64,000 bases of DNA from Nematostella vectensis (lineage: Eukaryota; Cnidaria; Anthozoa; Actiniaria; Edwardsiidae), in NCBI RefSeq assembly GCF_932526225.1, contig NC_064040.1, positions 3,162,181 to 3,226,180 of the forward strand. The letters run 5' to 3'. Positions 1 through 13,236 of the stretch are shown here, piece by piece. The position numbers were made by a program, and so were the translations under genes. The notes beneath the pieces were generated by a model. That model ran no database searches and had not been told where the DNA came from. It worked only from the letters and a program-made list of their open reading frames with translations. Within the stretch, counting starts at the first letter, position 1, and every line of letters starts with the position of its first letter.

Positions 1-171
1 TTGTTATTGGCGTGTGACTGTGGTGTGAAGTAGGATGTTCTGCGTTTCGATCTTAGCAATGCCTTCACTTACTTTGCGAGACATTTGAGCGGTGTTTGTC
101 CTGAGATTCGAATACCGTAGACGAGGTCACGTGGAATGGTGTCCTTATAACATCCCATGTACAAATCCGGG

Positions 172-485
172 GGGAGAGCTATGGAAGCGTGAGATATTTG
201 AATTAGAAGTGTCCTAGAGCCCGTGTCATGATCTGGGGGAGTGGAGGAAAGGGAGAGCTATAGAATCGTGAGATATTTGATTAAGAAGTGTCCTAGAGCC
301 CGTGTCATGATCTGGGGGAGGGGAGGAAGGGGAGAGCTATGGAAGCGTGAGATATTTGAATTAGAAGTGTCCTAGACCCTGTGTCATGATCTGGGGGAGG
401 GGAGGAAGGGGAGAGCTATGGAAGCGTGAGATATTTGATTAAGAAGTGTCCTAGAGCCGTGTCATGATCTGGGGGAGGGGAGGGT
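172..485. repeat. Tandem repeat, about 79-bp unit, four copies
   Basis: About four head-to-tail copies of a unit that starts GGAGAGCTATGGAAGCG and ends in a purine-rich GGGGGAGGGGAGGAAG tract. Copies differ by a few substitutions. No coding function is apparent. Confidence 0.85.
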
Positions 486-850
486 GGATTCAAATCAACA
501 GCCACCACGCCGGTAGCTGTCAGTACGTGCATAACGCTCAAAATGATTAGATATATAGATCCGCATATCCGTTTGTAAACATGCCCCCAGGTTCGAAAGC
601 CCATCTAGGGGAGGCACTTAGATTATTTACGGACTGGTTTGATAACAATAACTAGAAGGTATCTCCCAGCAGAAAAGCAAATTCTACACACTATTATACT
701 AGATCTTTTTATTTATTCGTCGGTAAATAAGTCTATTCAAGCGTTTTGGGTGTAGAATCTTCTCGGGAACTGTTCTTCTTTTGTGTGCATATCAATTTAT
801 TTAAGATGTGAATATTTCTACTCCAGCAGCATCTCCCATATTTTTTGTAA

Positions 851-1665
851 ATGCCAGGAAATAAGCAGAGCCGGTTTAATGTGTTGAGGGTGGGATCCTG
901 GAACATTCACGGTTTCAAAAGCAAAATCCTAGGAAACAAACTTGATTTATACAAGGTCAAGAATATTCTGAATAGGCATGGTATTTTCAGCCTTGTTGAA
1001 GCCCCTGCCAGATACGAAACCAATGTAGCCGCTTACAATTTCAAATACTACCGTATATCTAGAGAAGCCAGCAGAAATGGGAGAAATTACGGTGGAATTG
1101 GTATTCTCGTTAGCAACCGTGTAAGTGAGGGAATTTAAACATACCCAGAAAAAGCAATATCTCACTATGGTTAAACTCGATAAAAAGTCCAATATATTGG
1201 TACAATAAGCCCGTAGGAATACGAACAGTGACTCTTTATTTGATGAGCTAGAGGAAGAGGTAACTTCTTTTTCGAATGGATTCCTTTTCCCACTTGATAC
1301 TTTGCTAGGGTGACAAAATGGCGGCTGACAGAGGCTGTTTAAGACTGAAGAGTGTGCGCCATGGAGAAAACACATGCAACCAAAGCGAGCGAGCGTCACA
1401 GTTCGGCAGAATGGTATGGAGAGAGAGAGTAGAACAAAGAATACCCACACTAATTAGATTGCCACTGCGTTCAAGGAAAGCCTCCAGGATGTGTCAGATA
1501 TCAACGAAGCTACAAAAAGATTTACTGACGTAGTCAGTAAAGTCAGTTCAGTTAAGCGAGGAGGCTGGTTTAAAATGCATATCGAAAAAAGCAGCACCTG
1601 TAAACGGTGAGAAATTCTGGTTTGACAGTGAATGCGTTTCGCATCAAACTGAAAAAGCCAAAAAG
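851..1665 (+). pseudogene. LINE (non-LTR retrotransposon) endonuclease fragment, decayed
   Basis: The open stretch 851-1138 encodes 95 residues with the N-terminal signature of LINE-type AP endonucleases: a GSWNIHGF strand-loop near residue 16, then a segment typical of the early endonuclease/exonuclease/phosphatase fold and a GGIGILVSN strand near the end. It stops at 1136-1138. Recognisable pieces continue in other frames: a VKLDKKS-like piece near 1170, an acidic DELEEE piece near 1245, and a WFDSEC piece near 1620 that resembles the linker before reverse transcriptase in many LINE ORF2 proteins. No reverse transcriptase is present. This is a dead, 3'-truncated copy. The clade cannot be assigned from this much sequence. 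Confidence 0.6.
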
Positions 1666-1784
1666 AACCCCATTTGTCTAAGCTTCAATGTGTCATTAAG
1701 TCCGTCGCGATCGGTACTATATTTGATTAGTTTGAGCCAACACACAAAATGGGAACTCACCGCTCATGACGTAAAGAATCCTTG

Positions 1785-2560
1785 TTGACTAAAAAGAAAG
1801 AAATTATATAATGAGATTAAATTAATCCATAATTTGACAGGTTTCTTAAAATGAAAGTCTAACAATTTGCACATCATAACGCATACGAACATTCGCTCTT
1901 TTTAAGACTGTGTTCTTTGTTTAAAAAAACTTTTAATTCAATTCTTAATTATAGGAAATGCCAGTCTATAAAATATGTCTCGAACGTTCGAAGTTATTTA
2001 TTGTTCAAACAAGTAACCGACCCATGCCATACATTAACGAATATTGAACTCTTCTAGTCCGAACAGGTTCTTTTATTCAATACACAGCTATCAGTTTCAG
2101 TTAAACATCTAATTTTCAACGACAAGAGAATCATATGCTATTTCTAAAAGGCGGATTCAAACACTGTGTGATTTACGCCTAGTTCGGTTTTGGAAAATAA
2201 CAATTTGTAACTGTTTTTCGCTAAGTTCTATCAATTAGCGGAAGGGCTAATTATTGTTTACTAAAAAAAACATATATATATAATGCGATTGAATTAGACT
2301 TAATTTGACAGGTTTCCGGAAATGAAAGAATGTCCAAATACACAACGCATGCGAACATTCAGCCTTTTTTAAACATGATCAGTTAAACATCAAATTTTCA
2401 TCGACAGGAGGATCATGAGCTATTTCAAAAATGATGATTTAGACACTGTATGATTTACGCGTAGTGGGGTCGTGAAAAAAAAAACAATTTGAATAGCTGG
2501 GTTTTTTTTACTTTTTTCAATTCTATCAATTAGCGGAAGTGCTAAACTAATTTGAAATTC
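1785..2560. repeat. Two diverged direct copies of a non-coding repeat
   Basis: The blocks 1785-2245 and 2253-2560 share ordered similarity: a TAAT(G)AGATTAAATT-like start, TTTGACAGGTTTC, a GAACATTC piece, CAGTTAAACATC, a GACAAGAGAATCAT-like piece, TGATTTACGC and CTATCAATTAGCGGAAG. The second copy is shorter. It looks like an old direct duplication of an AT-rich, probably transposon-derived segment. Confidence 0.55.
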
Positions 2561-4480
2561 CATGTCTAAGTTTCTTTTCACAAATAATTACCAATACTTT
2601 TTCTCTTGAATATACAAAGATATATATGCATAATATTACATACAGAAGAACCCACTAACTCAAACACTGAGGGGAGAGAAAAATCCTGGACAAGCTTGTT
2701 AATTCTTTTTGTATGCGATGAAATGGTTCCAGCAAAACTTAAAAAGGTAGACAAACAGAAAAAGACTTATCAGTTGCTTGAGCTCGAGCAATCCAAGAAA
2801 AAATGACAGATTTAACACGAGTTTCCTTACCATCGAGTAATCTGGGTTATATCAACAGTATTTACAGTATTTATGTACATACCGTAATAAGGAGAAATGC
2901 CCGCGTAAGACTTCCCTTGAGGTTAGCCATCAAGCGGGCTTATACCAACAGTAGACCCAAACAAACTGTAAAAAGGAAGAAAACCCGTAGTGCTGTGTGA
3001 TGAGCCATCAAAACCTTGTCTTAAGGCTGGTGCGACTTAATAATTCATCAATGTTGCTAAGGAGACAACAAATTCATGATACGCAACAAAGGCTATTTAA
3101 AAATCACAATGTTATTCTTTGGATTGCAGAAAAGAAGTGAACTAAAAGTTGGTGCAAGAGACTGTGTTCTCAGCTTTAATAAAGAAAACGCGTTATTTTT
3201 AGTGGTTGATCGCTGTGAAAGTCAATTTAATCAGCCTTCTGTAAATTTATGATTTATTAAACCAGGGAGTTGCAACTCCATGTGCCGTAAATCTGGCCAT
3301 CACTGCAATCCAGTTACCTACTGCAAATGTGGATAAAAATAAAATTCATTTACTCATTAATTTAGCCAGTAATATCGTTTCATTTAAGTGGATATGAAAC
3401 AAAGAATGATTCCTCTAAAATATTCTCTTTTTTCACAACAATGCAAGTAATTCTAGGCACTTGGATGTGTTAACAAAATTCTACGGGTTTTTTTTATGGG
3501 AGAAGCATGTTTTTTTAGTAAACTTAATATCAGTTATGGAACTCACCAATATGTTTCGAAATAATTATTTTAACGAAGGTTATTTAAGCTTAATCGTTGA
3601 TGTTTTAGACGCACGCTTACGTCCGAAAATACTCTCTTCAAATAATTTTAAAAATAGCGTCATTTGGTATAAATTAACCGCACAATATTAACATATAAAA
3701 ATGAAACTCGCCTCCTTTTCTTTGACTTGTGCCTAAAACAGAAGTGTGTTTTCTTGGGTATGATGTTTTTTTCCTTATTTATTTAAACAATAACATCGAT
3801 TCTATAATGATATTAAAACGCCGAATCGAAATAATGGATTCAGATATAAACTGTTATGATTAATGTCATAACCTATACTTATTAAATTTAGTCTGAAAAC
3901 TGTCGAAATGCAATTTCCTATGATTCTGCAAATTCACAGAACATTGTGTTAAGTGTGGAAGAAGGGATGGGTATTTTTGCTTTAATTGAGTGGTTGACAT
4001 TTTGTAAATTTGAAGGATGAAATTTGAAAATGTGCCAGAAAAGCATCGAACTTAGATATGCAGATGGGTATTTGGGTATTTGATTTGTTTTATTGTGGGG
4101 TTGGGATATTCAAAGTATAAGAGTACTTTGATGCTCGCTATTTTCAAACAAAAGTATAAAGAATACAAGTTTTTACTTTGAATGAAAATAGAAAAATTGA
4201 AAATGAATGACTTTTTGAATTATGAAACCCTGACTAAATCATACATATTTTACCTCTTATCCCCGACATATTTGTATTTAATAATGTATGCTTTAATATG
4301 AAGACAAAAAAACGAGTGTTGACGATCTATAATATCTAGATTATAAATCTAGATTATATATCTAGATTCATCATCGTTTTGTTATTTATTTAAATATTCT
4401 CAAAATTTTAGTCTCCGTAAAAAAAAAAACATGGAAAGGGACAATAAGCCCTGAATATACATAAACCATGTCCCAAAAGC
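2561..4480. other. AT-rich non-coding stretch; no exon recognised
   Basis: No convincing coding exon was found. Short ORFs at 2606-2806, 2803-3000 and 3461-3691 have low-complexity or uncharacteristic products. A small palindromic run built on TCTAGATTATA lies at about 4330-4375. The stretch is probably an intron of KNTC1 or intergenic DNA to its left. Confidence 0.5.
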
Positions 4481-4481
4481 T

Positions 4482-4745
4482 ATACGGATCTCTTTCTAGG
4501 AATTCTCACGAGCTTTATTGATCTTTATCTGTATTTCTAGTAATTCTTTTAAACCTTATTAATTATAATCTGTATTTCCAGGAATTCTTTTAAACCTTAT
4601 TGATTATAATCTGTATTTCTAGAAATTCTAATAAACCTTATTGATTCTAATCTGTATTTCTAGGAATTCTAATAAACCTTATTGATTATAATCTGTATTT
4701 CTAGAAATTCTCATAAACCTAATGGTTCTTTATTTGTATTTCCAG
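4482..4745 (+). repeat. Six-unit array of the KNTC1 exon 1 acceptor (about 41-bp unit)
   Basis: Each unit runs from an AATTCTTTTAAACC-like start to TCTGTATTTC(T/C)AG, so every copy ends like a pyrimidine-tract/AG 3' splice site. The last AG (4744-4745) is the one followed by coding sequence. Five AG copies lie upstream at about 41-nt spacing. Confidence 0.85.
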
Positions 4746-7700
4746 GAAACCACCCGCACCCTAGTGTTCCGTTTACTGGACAGTGTCAAGGCCACCGAAC
4801 TGATCGTTCCGTCCATGACCAAGTACATCGGGCCGTACATGACCCACCACGGCCTGGACAGGGACACCGTCTTACTGGAATATATCAAGGTACTATGGTG
4901 GCTGGAATTATCACGTGGGTAATTTTTCAACAAAAATATATATTTTTTATTTTATTTCAGAGTAATGCCTCATTACTACAAAATTATCCAACAAAATTAT
5001 CCTACAAAATTATCCAACAAAATGTGGATTCGATGCTGATGCGATTTCGATGGGCGATTCTTTGTTTTGGAAAGAACCTTTTAAACTCACCAATGTTCTA
5101 GGTTTTTCCAACAAATAAATGGGCGAGATTTTATGTTCGATATTTATCTGTTTTCGAGATATTTACCATACGCAAACGATATCTAACTAGAGTTAAGAGC
5201 CCTCGCTGGCCATGCCTTTTTTGTTTCTTTCCATATTAGAGGACAAATTGGAATATAAAACTTATATTAACTTAACTTATATTGAAAAAGATTTATGAGA
5301 AAGTATCGCATCCGATGGAAGTTCTACCATCCCCTTTTTTCCATCGTCAATAGAGGTTTTTCTCCCACACTGATGGCCTGAATTGTGAGATATTCGGACC
5401 GTATTGCAAAGTTATAAAATTAGAGTTTTCTGTAATAATTTACCTTGAATGCCCTCAATGGCAATTTTTTTCGCATTAAGTAACATAAGATAACATTGCA
5501 GACCCAGGTTGCTTGTTGATTTATATTGTTATCTTGTGAGTGTAGAAACTGTACGTCAAGGTCCAAGGCAACTACTGGTCGCTTTCACGCCTGTTGCCCG
5601 AAGCTCGCGTCCTCGCCGTCATCTCGTGCATCAAGGATAAGGAGGTAACTAACTAGAACTGAACGGACTGCTTTAAGGAGGAACGGAACGGACTAAAGTA
5701 TATGGTACTGAAACAAACTGGACCACTTAGAAAAGGATTGGAACGGACTACTTAGGAGAAGGATGGAACGGACTACTTAGGAGGGGGATGGAACGGACTA
5801 CTTAAGTGAGGAATGGAACTGACTCTTTAGGGGCATGAAATGGACTAATGAGGGCAGGAATGGAACGGAATCTTTAGGACAGAATTGAACGGACTTCTAA
5901 GGACAGAAACGAGGACAGACAACTTAGGAGAGGGTCGAAACGGACTTCTTTGGCTAGGAATGGAACGGACTACTTGGGATATGAATGGAACAGAGTGTAG
6001 GGAGGAAAAAGGGGCAGCTACTCATCCATCTGTCATCTCTCGCATAAACAATAAGGAAAATCAGGGGAACAACAGAGCCAAGGGGCTGAACTCATCCATC
6101 TGTCATCTCTCATAAAGAATAAGGAAAATCAGGGGAACAACAGAGCCAAGGGGCTGAACTCATCCATCTGTCATCTCTCATAAAGAATAAGGAAAATCAG
6201 GGGAACAACAGAGCCAAGGGGCTGAGTGGGTAGGGCGAGAAGGGGTTTAGCTGGTATTTCCCACAGACGTGACATTATTTTATTGCCTTAATATAGTGTA
6301 ATACTGGCTTACATGACATTTTTTCGGTCGCGTTACAGTTATATTATCAACATACATTGATACATTTTGCGTTGTCACTTTGCTTTAACGTCCACTCACA
6401 TGCATTGCATTACACACATTGCGTTGTTTTGATTCTATCCACGAGACATTTGTTTCAACTCACGTGACATTTGGTTGCGTTACAAAGCTGTACTGTCAAG
6501 CCGCCCTGGAGGTGATGGCGAACTCGGTGGTGCCGTGGAGTAGTGCTGTGGACAAACTCGTGCAAGAAGTCATGGCCGCCAATCCCAAGTGTGTAGTAAC
6601 TTTAAGGTCATGGGGTAGTGGTTTTGTAATTGGGTTTGTTGCGATAGTAGATATAATACTATAATACTAATACTATAATAGAAACATTTGGGGATTAAAG
6701 AAAAGCAGTTGGCTTAAAACAAGCACGTGATTAAAACCCTAAAGTAAACAATTTCCGCGAGCGTTAAGACAGAGTTATTTTATTTTTAATTTATTAAGCT
6801 TTTGAACGATATATAGCGCAATCAAATGTGACGCGTAAAGCTGATTTTACTCGACTGTCAATGTTCCGCGGTGTCACGCTGGTGTCACGCTGGCTCAAAG
6901 CAACTGTAACGTCAACATGTCACGCTGGCTCAAAGTAACCGTTACGTCAAAAGGTTAGGTGGGCATAGAGGGGAAGGGAACATCCCTTAGAAACGGGGAA
7001 ACTAATAGATAAATTAAAACGCTCCCTTGCACCCCCGCCCCCTCACCCAAGAAACCCGGTGTTAAGTTATTTAGTTCAATTGTCGGGGGACTTTCATAAA
7101 ATTGTCATTTTGTTTTCAGTAATCTATATCTGAAGGAGCAGTGGCGGTTTGTGGAGTTGCGGAAAGTGCTCTCTCGATACGGCATGAAGGGTACTGCCGT
7201 GCCCGTGGCGTCCGCTGCGCAGGTTTGGATCTTAGGCAACATGAATTGATTTGTCGGGCCAATATTCGGTCTGTGAAGACAATAATTGTCCCGGTCTGTT
7301 GTGTAGTGTCAGATTTGTAGAAGGAGTGCCGACACTAATTTAACGTGCACTAAAACGGGCCGAATTGAATCAAACTAATCACTTCCATTAACTTCTGCGT
7401 GACAGTGCGAGAAGTTTAAGATTGTAAAACGGGTGTAAATGTGATGTTACGGCGAGTTATTCTCTGCAAGATTGTTATGCCTTTATGTCTTAGGGTATTT
7501 CAGATTTTTTACCAAGATGTAGAGGGCTTTGTGGTCGACTTCGGTAAATGTGCGAAAGAAAGAAAAAAGGGAAAAAATCGGTTCTCACCTGACTCACGAG
7601 CAAGGGCCCACAATAAATGCCCTTGCTGTTGTGGTAACCCTGTGGCCACATGTGACGAAGTTAATAAAATAGTCATACCGATAAATGATCAATTATTATT

Positions 7701-8979
7701 TCCACAGAGAATCGTGAGAATAATCTTGTCGCGCGATGAACCAACTGTTATGGAAGACGCCCTTCAGGTAAAATGAGACTGTCTGGCGCTGATGGTTGAT
7801 TTTTTTTTTTATGATATTAAAAATGATGATGATGTTCATAATGATGGTGATAATGATAATGATTATTACGGTTTTGATGATGATGGTAATGATGTTGATG
7901 ACGGTGACTGTGTTAGTGCCGATGGCGGTTGCGTTGGCGATAGGACAATCAGTCTTGATTAAGAATATGACATGTCCCCTATAGTCGGCACTTGCCCTTG
8001 ACATATCCGCTTAGGGATTTCTGTTTCCCAAGAGATCGTATCTAGTGTATGGCACTTTCCTGGCCCTCAAGGGAAGACGGCCGGGTTCCCCGGGATCAGA
8101 CGGGCCACATCTTTTACTCGAAAGCGGTAAACGGAGAATTTTAGCCTATTTTAGCGGATGGTATATCGACATAGTCATACGACCTGTAACAAGATAGGTG
8201 AAACGCACATAAGCTGTAAAATCCTTGCTACAACTAAAACTGTTACATTCCGACGCGGGCTACCGCCGCAACCTTATGGGCACCGGACAAAAATGGACAG
8301 TGCAACTTTCTTCATGTATTTACCTGTGTCTTCATACACACAAAAGCACAGAACAGATAGTACAAATGACAGGAAGCTGCTACATCATAGCCAATAACAG
8401 CGGTCATCTAACACTGCTATTCAACAACAGGTGATCAAGGCGTATTCTCATCTGTCGGAGTACGAAGTTTACATGTTCAGACTTCAAAGGCTGTGCAGAG
8501 AAGACAGGGTGAGTTTGATGAGAAAGCCCGATACACGAGGATGTCTCTTTTACATGGGTCACTGTAAACACCCTTCTAAGGCGTAAGATATTAAATGAGT
8601 CCCCTACTTCTCTCCAAAAGAGGTAAAAATGTATGGCTAAAATTAATACTATCAATTTTTTATAGTGCCCATACCATATCTTCAAAATAAAGGTGCCAAT
8701 TGTAAACTTTTAAAATAAACATTCATATACATTGCACTTCAGCTATTCATCTTTCCAATTCTTCTATCATACCCAAAAAAATCGCCTTGCATTACATTTC
8801 CGTCAGTTTTAAGTTTCTTGTAACTATATTAAGTTGATCTTTGTTTGTTGTAATCCTTTCAGCCTGCCGAGTGTTTAGAACTGCTGGACTCGGTGCAAGA
8901 TCAAGATGCAGCACGATATGTGGACGAGCTTCTTACCTACCTATGTGAAACACTAAGCGAACAACACTACCCAGAATTG
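4746..8979 (+). CDS. KNTC1: KNTC1 exons 1-7 of this window
   Basis: Exons: 4746-4889, 5546-5644, 6488-6588, 7120-7222, 7708-7767, 8431-8508, 8863-8979. All but the third/fourth junction are phase 0. The third exon uses an acceptor at 6486-6487 and a GTGTGT donor at 6589. That choice leaves two bases that join the single leading base at 7120, and the resulting protein keeps the same length as vertebrate KNTC1 between SVVPWS and the SRYG-type motif. The nearer AG at 6499-6500 breaks the frame. Products include ETTRTLVFRLLDSVK (exon 1) and VIKAYSHLSEYEVY (exon 6), part of the helical solenoid. Confidence 0.85.
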
Positions 8980-11900
8980 GTACGAGTACATTCATAATGC
9001 ACATCTAAACACACACAACACGTCCCAACATCCTCTTCATGCTACGAGTACATTCATAATGCACATCTAAACACACACAACACGTCCCATCATCCTCTTC
9101 ATGCTACAAGTACATTCATAATGCACATCTAAACACACACAACACGTCCCATCATCCTCTTCATGCTACGAGTACATTCATAATGCACATCTAAACACAC
9201 ACAACACGTCCCATCATCCTCTTCATGCTACAAGTACATTCATAATGCACATCTAAACACACACAACACGTCCCATCATCCTCTTCATGCTACGAGGACA
9301 TTCATAATGCACATCTAAACACACACAACACGTCCCATCATCCTCTTCATGCTACGAGGACATTCATAATGCACATCTAAACACACACAACACGTCCCAT
9401 CATCCTCTTCATGCTACAAGTACATTCATAATGCACATCTAAACACACACAACACGTCCCATCATCCTCTTCATGCTACGAGGACATTCATAATGCACAT
9501 CTAAACACACACAACACGTCCCATCATCCTCTTCATGCTACGAGGACATTCATAATGCACATCTAAACACACACAACACGTCCCATCATCCTCTTCATGC
9601 TACGAGTACATTCATAATGCACATCTAAACACACACAACACGTCCCATCATCCTCTTCATGCTACGAGTACATTCATAATGCACATCTTAACACACACAA
9701 CACGTCCCAACATCCTCTTCATGCTACGAGGACATTCATAATGCACATCTAAACACACACAACACGTCCCATCATCCTCTTCATGCTACGAGGACATTCA
9801 TAATGCACATCTAAACACACACAACACGTCCCATCATCCTCTTCATGCTATGAGTACATTCATAATGCACATCTTAACACACACAACACGTCCCAACATC
9901 CTCTTCATGCTACGAGGACATTCATAATGCACATCTTAACACACACAACACGTCCTATCATCCTCTTCATGCTACGAGGACATTCATAATGCACATCTTA
10001 ACACACACAACACGTCCCAACATCCTCTTCATGCTACGAGTACATTCATAATGCACATCTAAACACACACAACACGTCCCATCATCCTCTTTATGCTACG
10101 AGGACATTCATAATACACATCTTAACACACACAACACGTCCCAACATCCTCTTCATGCTACGAGGACATTCATAATGCACATCTTAACACACACAACACG
10201 TCCCAACATCCTCTTCATGCTACGAGGACATTCATAATGCACATCTTAACACACACAACACGTCTCATCATCTTCTTCATGCTACAAGGACATTCATGAT
10301 GCACATCTTAACACACACAACACGTCTCATCATCCTCTTTATGCTACGAGGACATTCATAATGCACATCTTAACACACACAACACGTCTCATCATCCTCT
10401 TCTTGCTACGAGGACATTCATAATGCACATCTTAACACACACAACACGTCCCAACATCCTCTTCATGCTACGAGGACATTCATAATGCACATCTTAACAC
10501 ACACAACACGTCTCATCATCTTCTTCATGCTACAAGGACATTCATAATGCACATCTTAACACACACAACACGTCCCAACATCCTCTTCATGCTACGAGGA
10601 CATTCATAATGCACATCTAAACACACACAACACGTCCCATCATCCTCTTCATGCTACAAGTACATTCATAATGCACATCTAAACACACACAACACGTCCC
10701 ATCATCCTCTTCATGCTACGAGGACATTCATAATGCACATCTAAACACACACAACACGTCCCATCATCCTCTTCATGCTACGAGGACATTCATAATGCAC
10801 ATCTAAACACACACAACACGTCCCATCATCCTCTTCATGCTACGAGTACATTCATAATGCACATCTAAACACACACAACACGTCCCATTATCCTCTTCAT
10901 GCTACGAGTACATTCATAATGCACATCTTAACACACACAACACGTCCCAACATCCTCTTCATGCTACGAGGACATTCATAATGCACATCTAAACACACAC
11001 AACACGTCCCATCATCCTCTTCATGCTACGAGGACATTCATAATGCACATCTAAACACACACAACACGTCCCATCATCCTCTTCATGCTACGAGGACATT
11101 CATAATGCACATCTAAACACACACAACACGTCCCATCATCCTCTTCATGCTACGAGTACATTCATAATGCACATCTAAACACACACAACACGTCCCATCA
11201 TCCTCTTCATGCTACGAGTACATTCATAATGCACATCTTAACACACACAACACGTCCCAACATCCTCTTCATGCTACGAGGACATTCATAATGCACATCT
11301 AAACACACACAACACGTCCCATCATCCTCTTCATGCTACGAGGACATTCATAATGCACATCTAAACACACACAACACGTCCCATCATCCTCTTCATGCTA
11401 TGAGTACATTCATAATGCACATCTTAACACACACAACACGTCCCAACATCCTCTTCATGCTACGAGGACATTCATAATGCACATCTTAACACACACAACA
11501 CGTCCTATCATCCTCTTCATGCTACGAGGACATTCATAATGCACATCTTAACACACACAACACGTCCCAACATCCTCTTCATGCTACGAGTACATTCATA
11601 ATGCACATCTAAACACACACAACACGTCCTATCATCCTCTTTATGCTACGAGGACATTCATAATACACATCTTAACACACACAACACGTCCCAACATCCT
11701 CTTCATGCTACGAGGACATTCATAATGCACATCTTAACACACACAACACGTCCCAACATCCTCTTCATGCTACGAGGACATTCATAATGCACATCTTAAC
11801 ACACACAACACGTCTCATCATCTTCTTCATGCTACAAGGACATTCATAATGCACATCTTAACACACACAACACCTCTCATCATCCTCTTTATGCTACGAG

Positions 11901-13153
11901 GACATTCATAATGCACATCTTAACACACACAACACGTCTCATCATCCTCTTCTTGCTACGAGGACATTCATAATGCACATCTTAACACACACAACACGTC
12001 CCAACATCGTCTTCATGCCCTGAGACCCTGCGGCCTTGTGGGCACCCCCAAGGTATCTACCGCAGAAAAGAACAAGAAAGCACCGGATTATCTCCTTTTT
12101 GACACACTGAACCAGCCCAGATATGGTTCGCAGATTTTAAAGCTACAGAGCTAAACACGAAGCAACCATCTCTCCCTACTGTGTAATACATAGAGCCAAC
12201 AGCTCTTCCCAAAAATGGTGCTTGATTGCATGTCACGGTAGAGCTAAACACCTTTTCTCGTTGTCAATCGGTACACAACAGTGACTTGAAAACACAGGTA
12301 AACATCGCATCTATCTCCGAAAACTGGCTCAGTCAAATAACACCGTTCTACAAATGTAGCCATACAGGTTGCGCAGTGACTTGAAAACACAGGTAACATC
12401 GCATCTATCTCCGAAAACTGGCTCAGTCAAATAACACCGTTCTACAAATGTAGCCATACAGGTTGCGCGGCGCAACTTAGTAATACATAGCACTGGCATT
12501 ATCTCTCTCCCTTGTCTTCTTGAGGTGTTTAGCAGCTCATATAATGTGCTCCTTCTGAGTCCCTGAAATTATTATCATGTCACTGGGATAACCTTACCCA
12601 AGTCCTTTATTTACGCCGCTAGAATGTTTAGCAGCTAATGAATTGCATGTCCAGGACTCTGAGACCGAACATGCCTCAGCTGCAAGAACCGCGATAACCC
12701 TCATGAAGTACGCCCTAAAACGGGGTAAGTATGGACCGTTATTATGAGCTAAATAGATAGCTAGATATGGTTATTACATAGCCTTTGTCATGAAGTACGC
12801 CCTCAAACGGGGTGAGTATGGACCGTTATTATGAGTGATAGATTGATGGATATGGTAATTACATAGCCTTTGTCATAGAGTACGACCTCAAACGGTGTAA
12901 GTATGGAGATAGACATGAACTTTATTTTAAGGTGATAGATCGATGCATATGGTGATAGGCAATAGATTAATGTATATTGTAGTTACATATAGGAATTGCC
13001 ATGAAGTACGTCCTCAAACGGGGGTGAGTATGAAGTGGTGGAATAGTGGTGGTGATGATGATTATTATGGGGGGGGTGATGTTGATGAGGATGACGGTGA
13101 TGATGATGTTGATTATGTGGTGGTGGTGGTGGCGATGGTGATGAGGATGTTGT

Positions 13154-13236
<83 letters not shown>

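Noticed and set aside
6501-6590. KNTC1 exon 3 starting after the AG at 6499-6500
   Set aside because: Breaks phase with the preceding exon. The AG at 6486-6487 keeps the frame and the KNTC1 alignment length.
7441-7776. Forward 111-codon ORF
   Set aside because: Only its last 20 codons (7708-7767) are a KNTC1 exon. The rest is intron with no family resemblance.
13156-13236. Poly-methionine ORF
   Set aside because: Product of an (ATG)n microsatellite in an intron.
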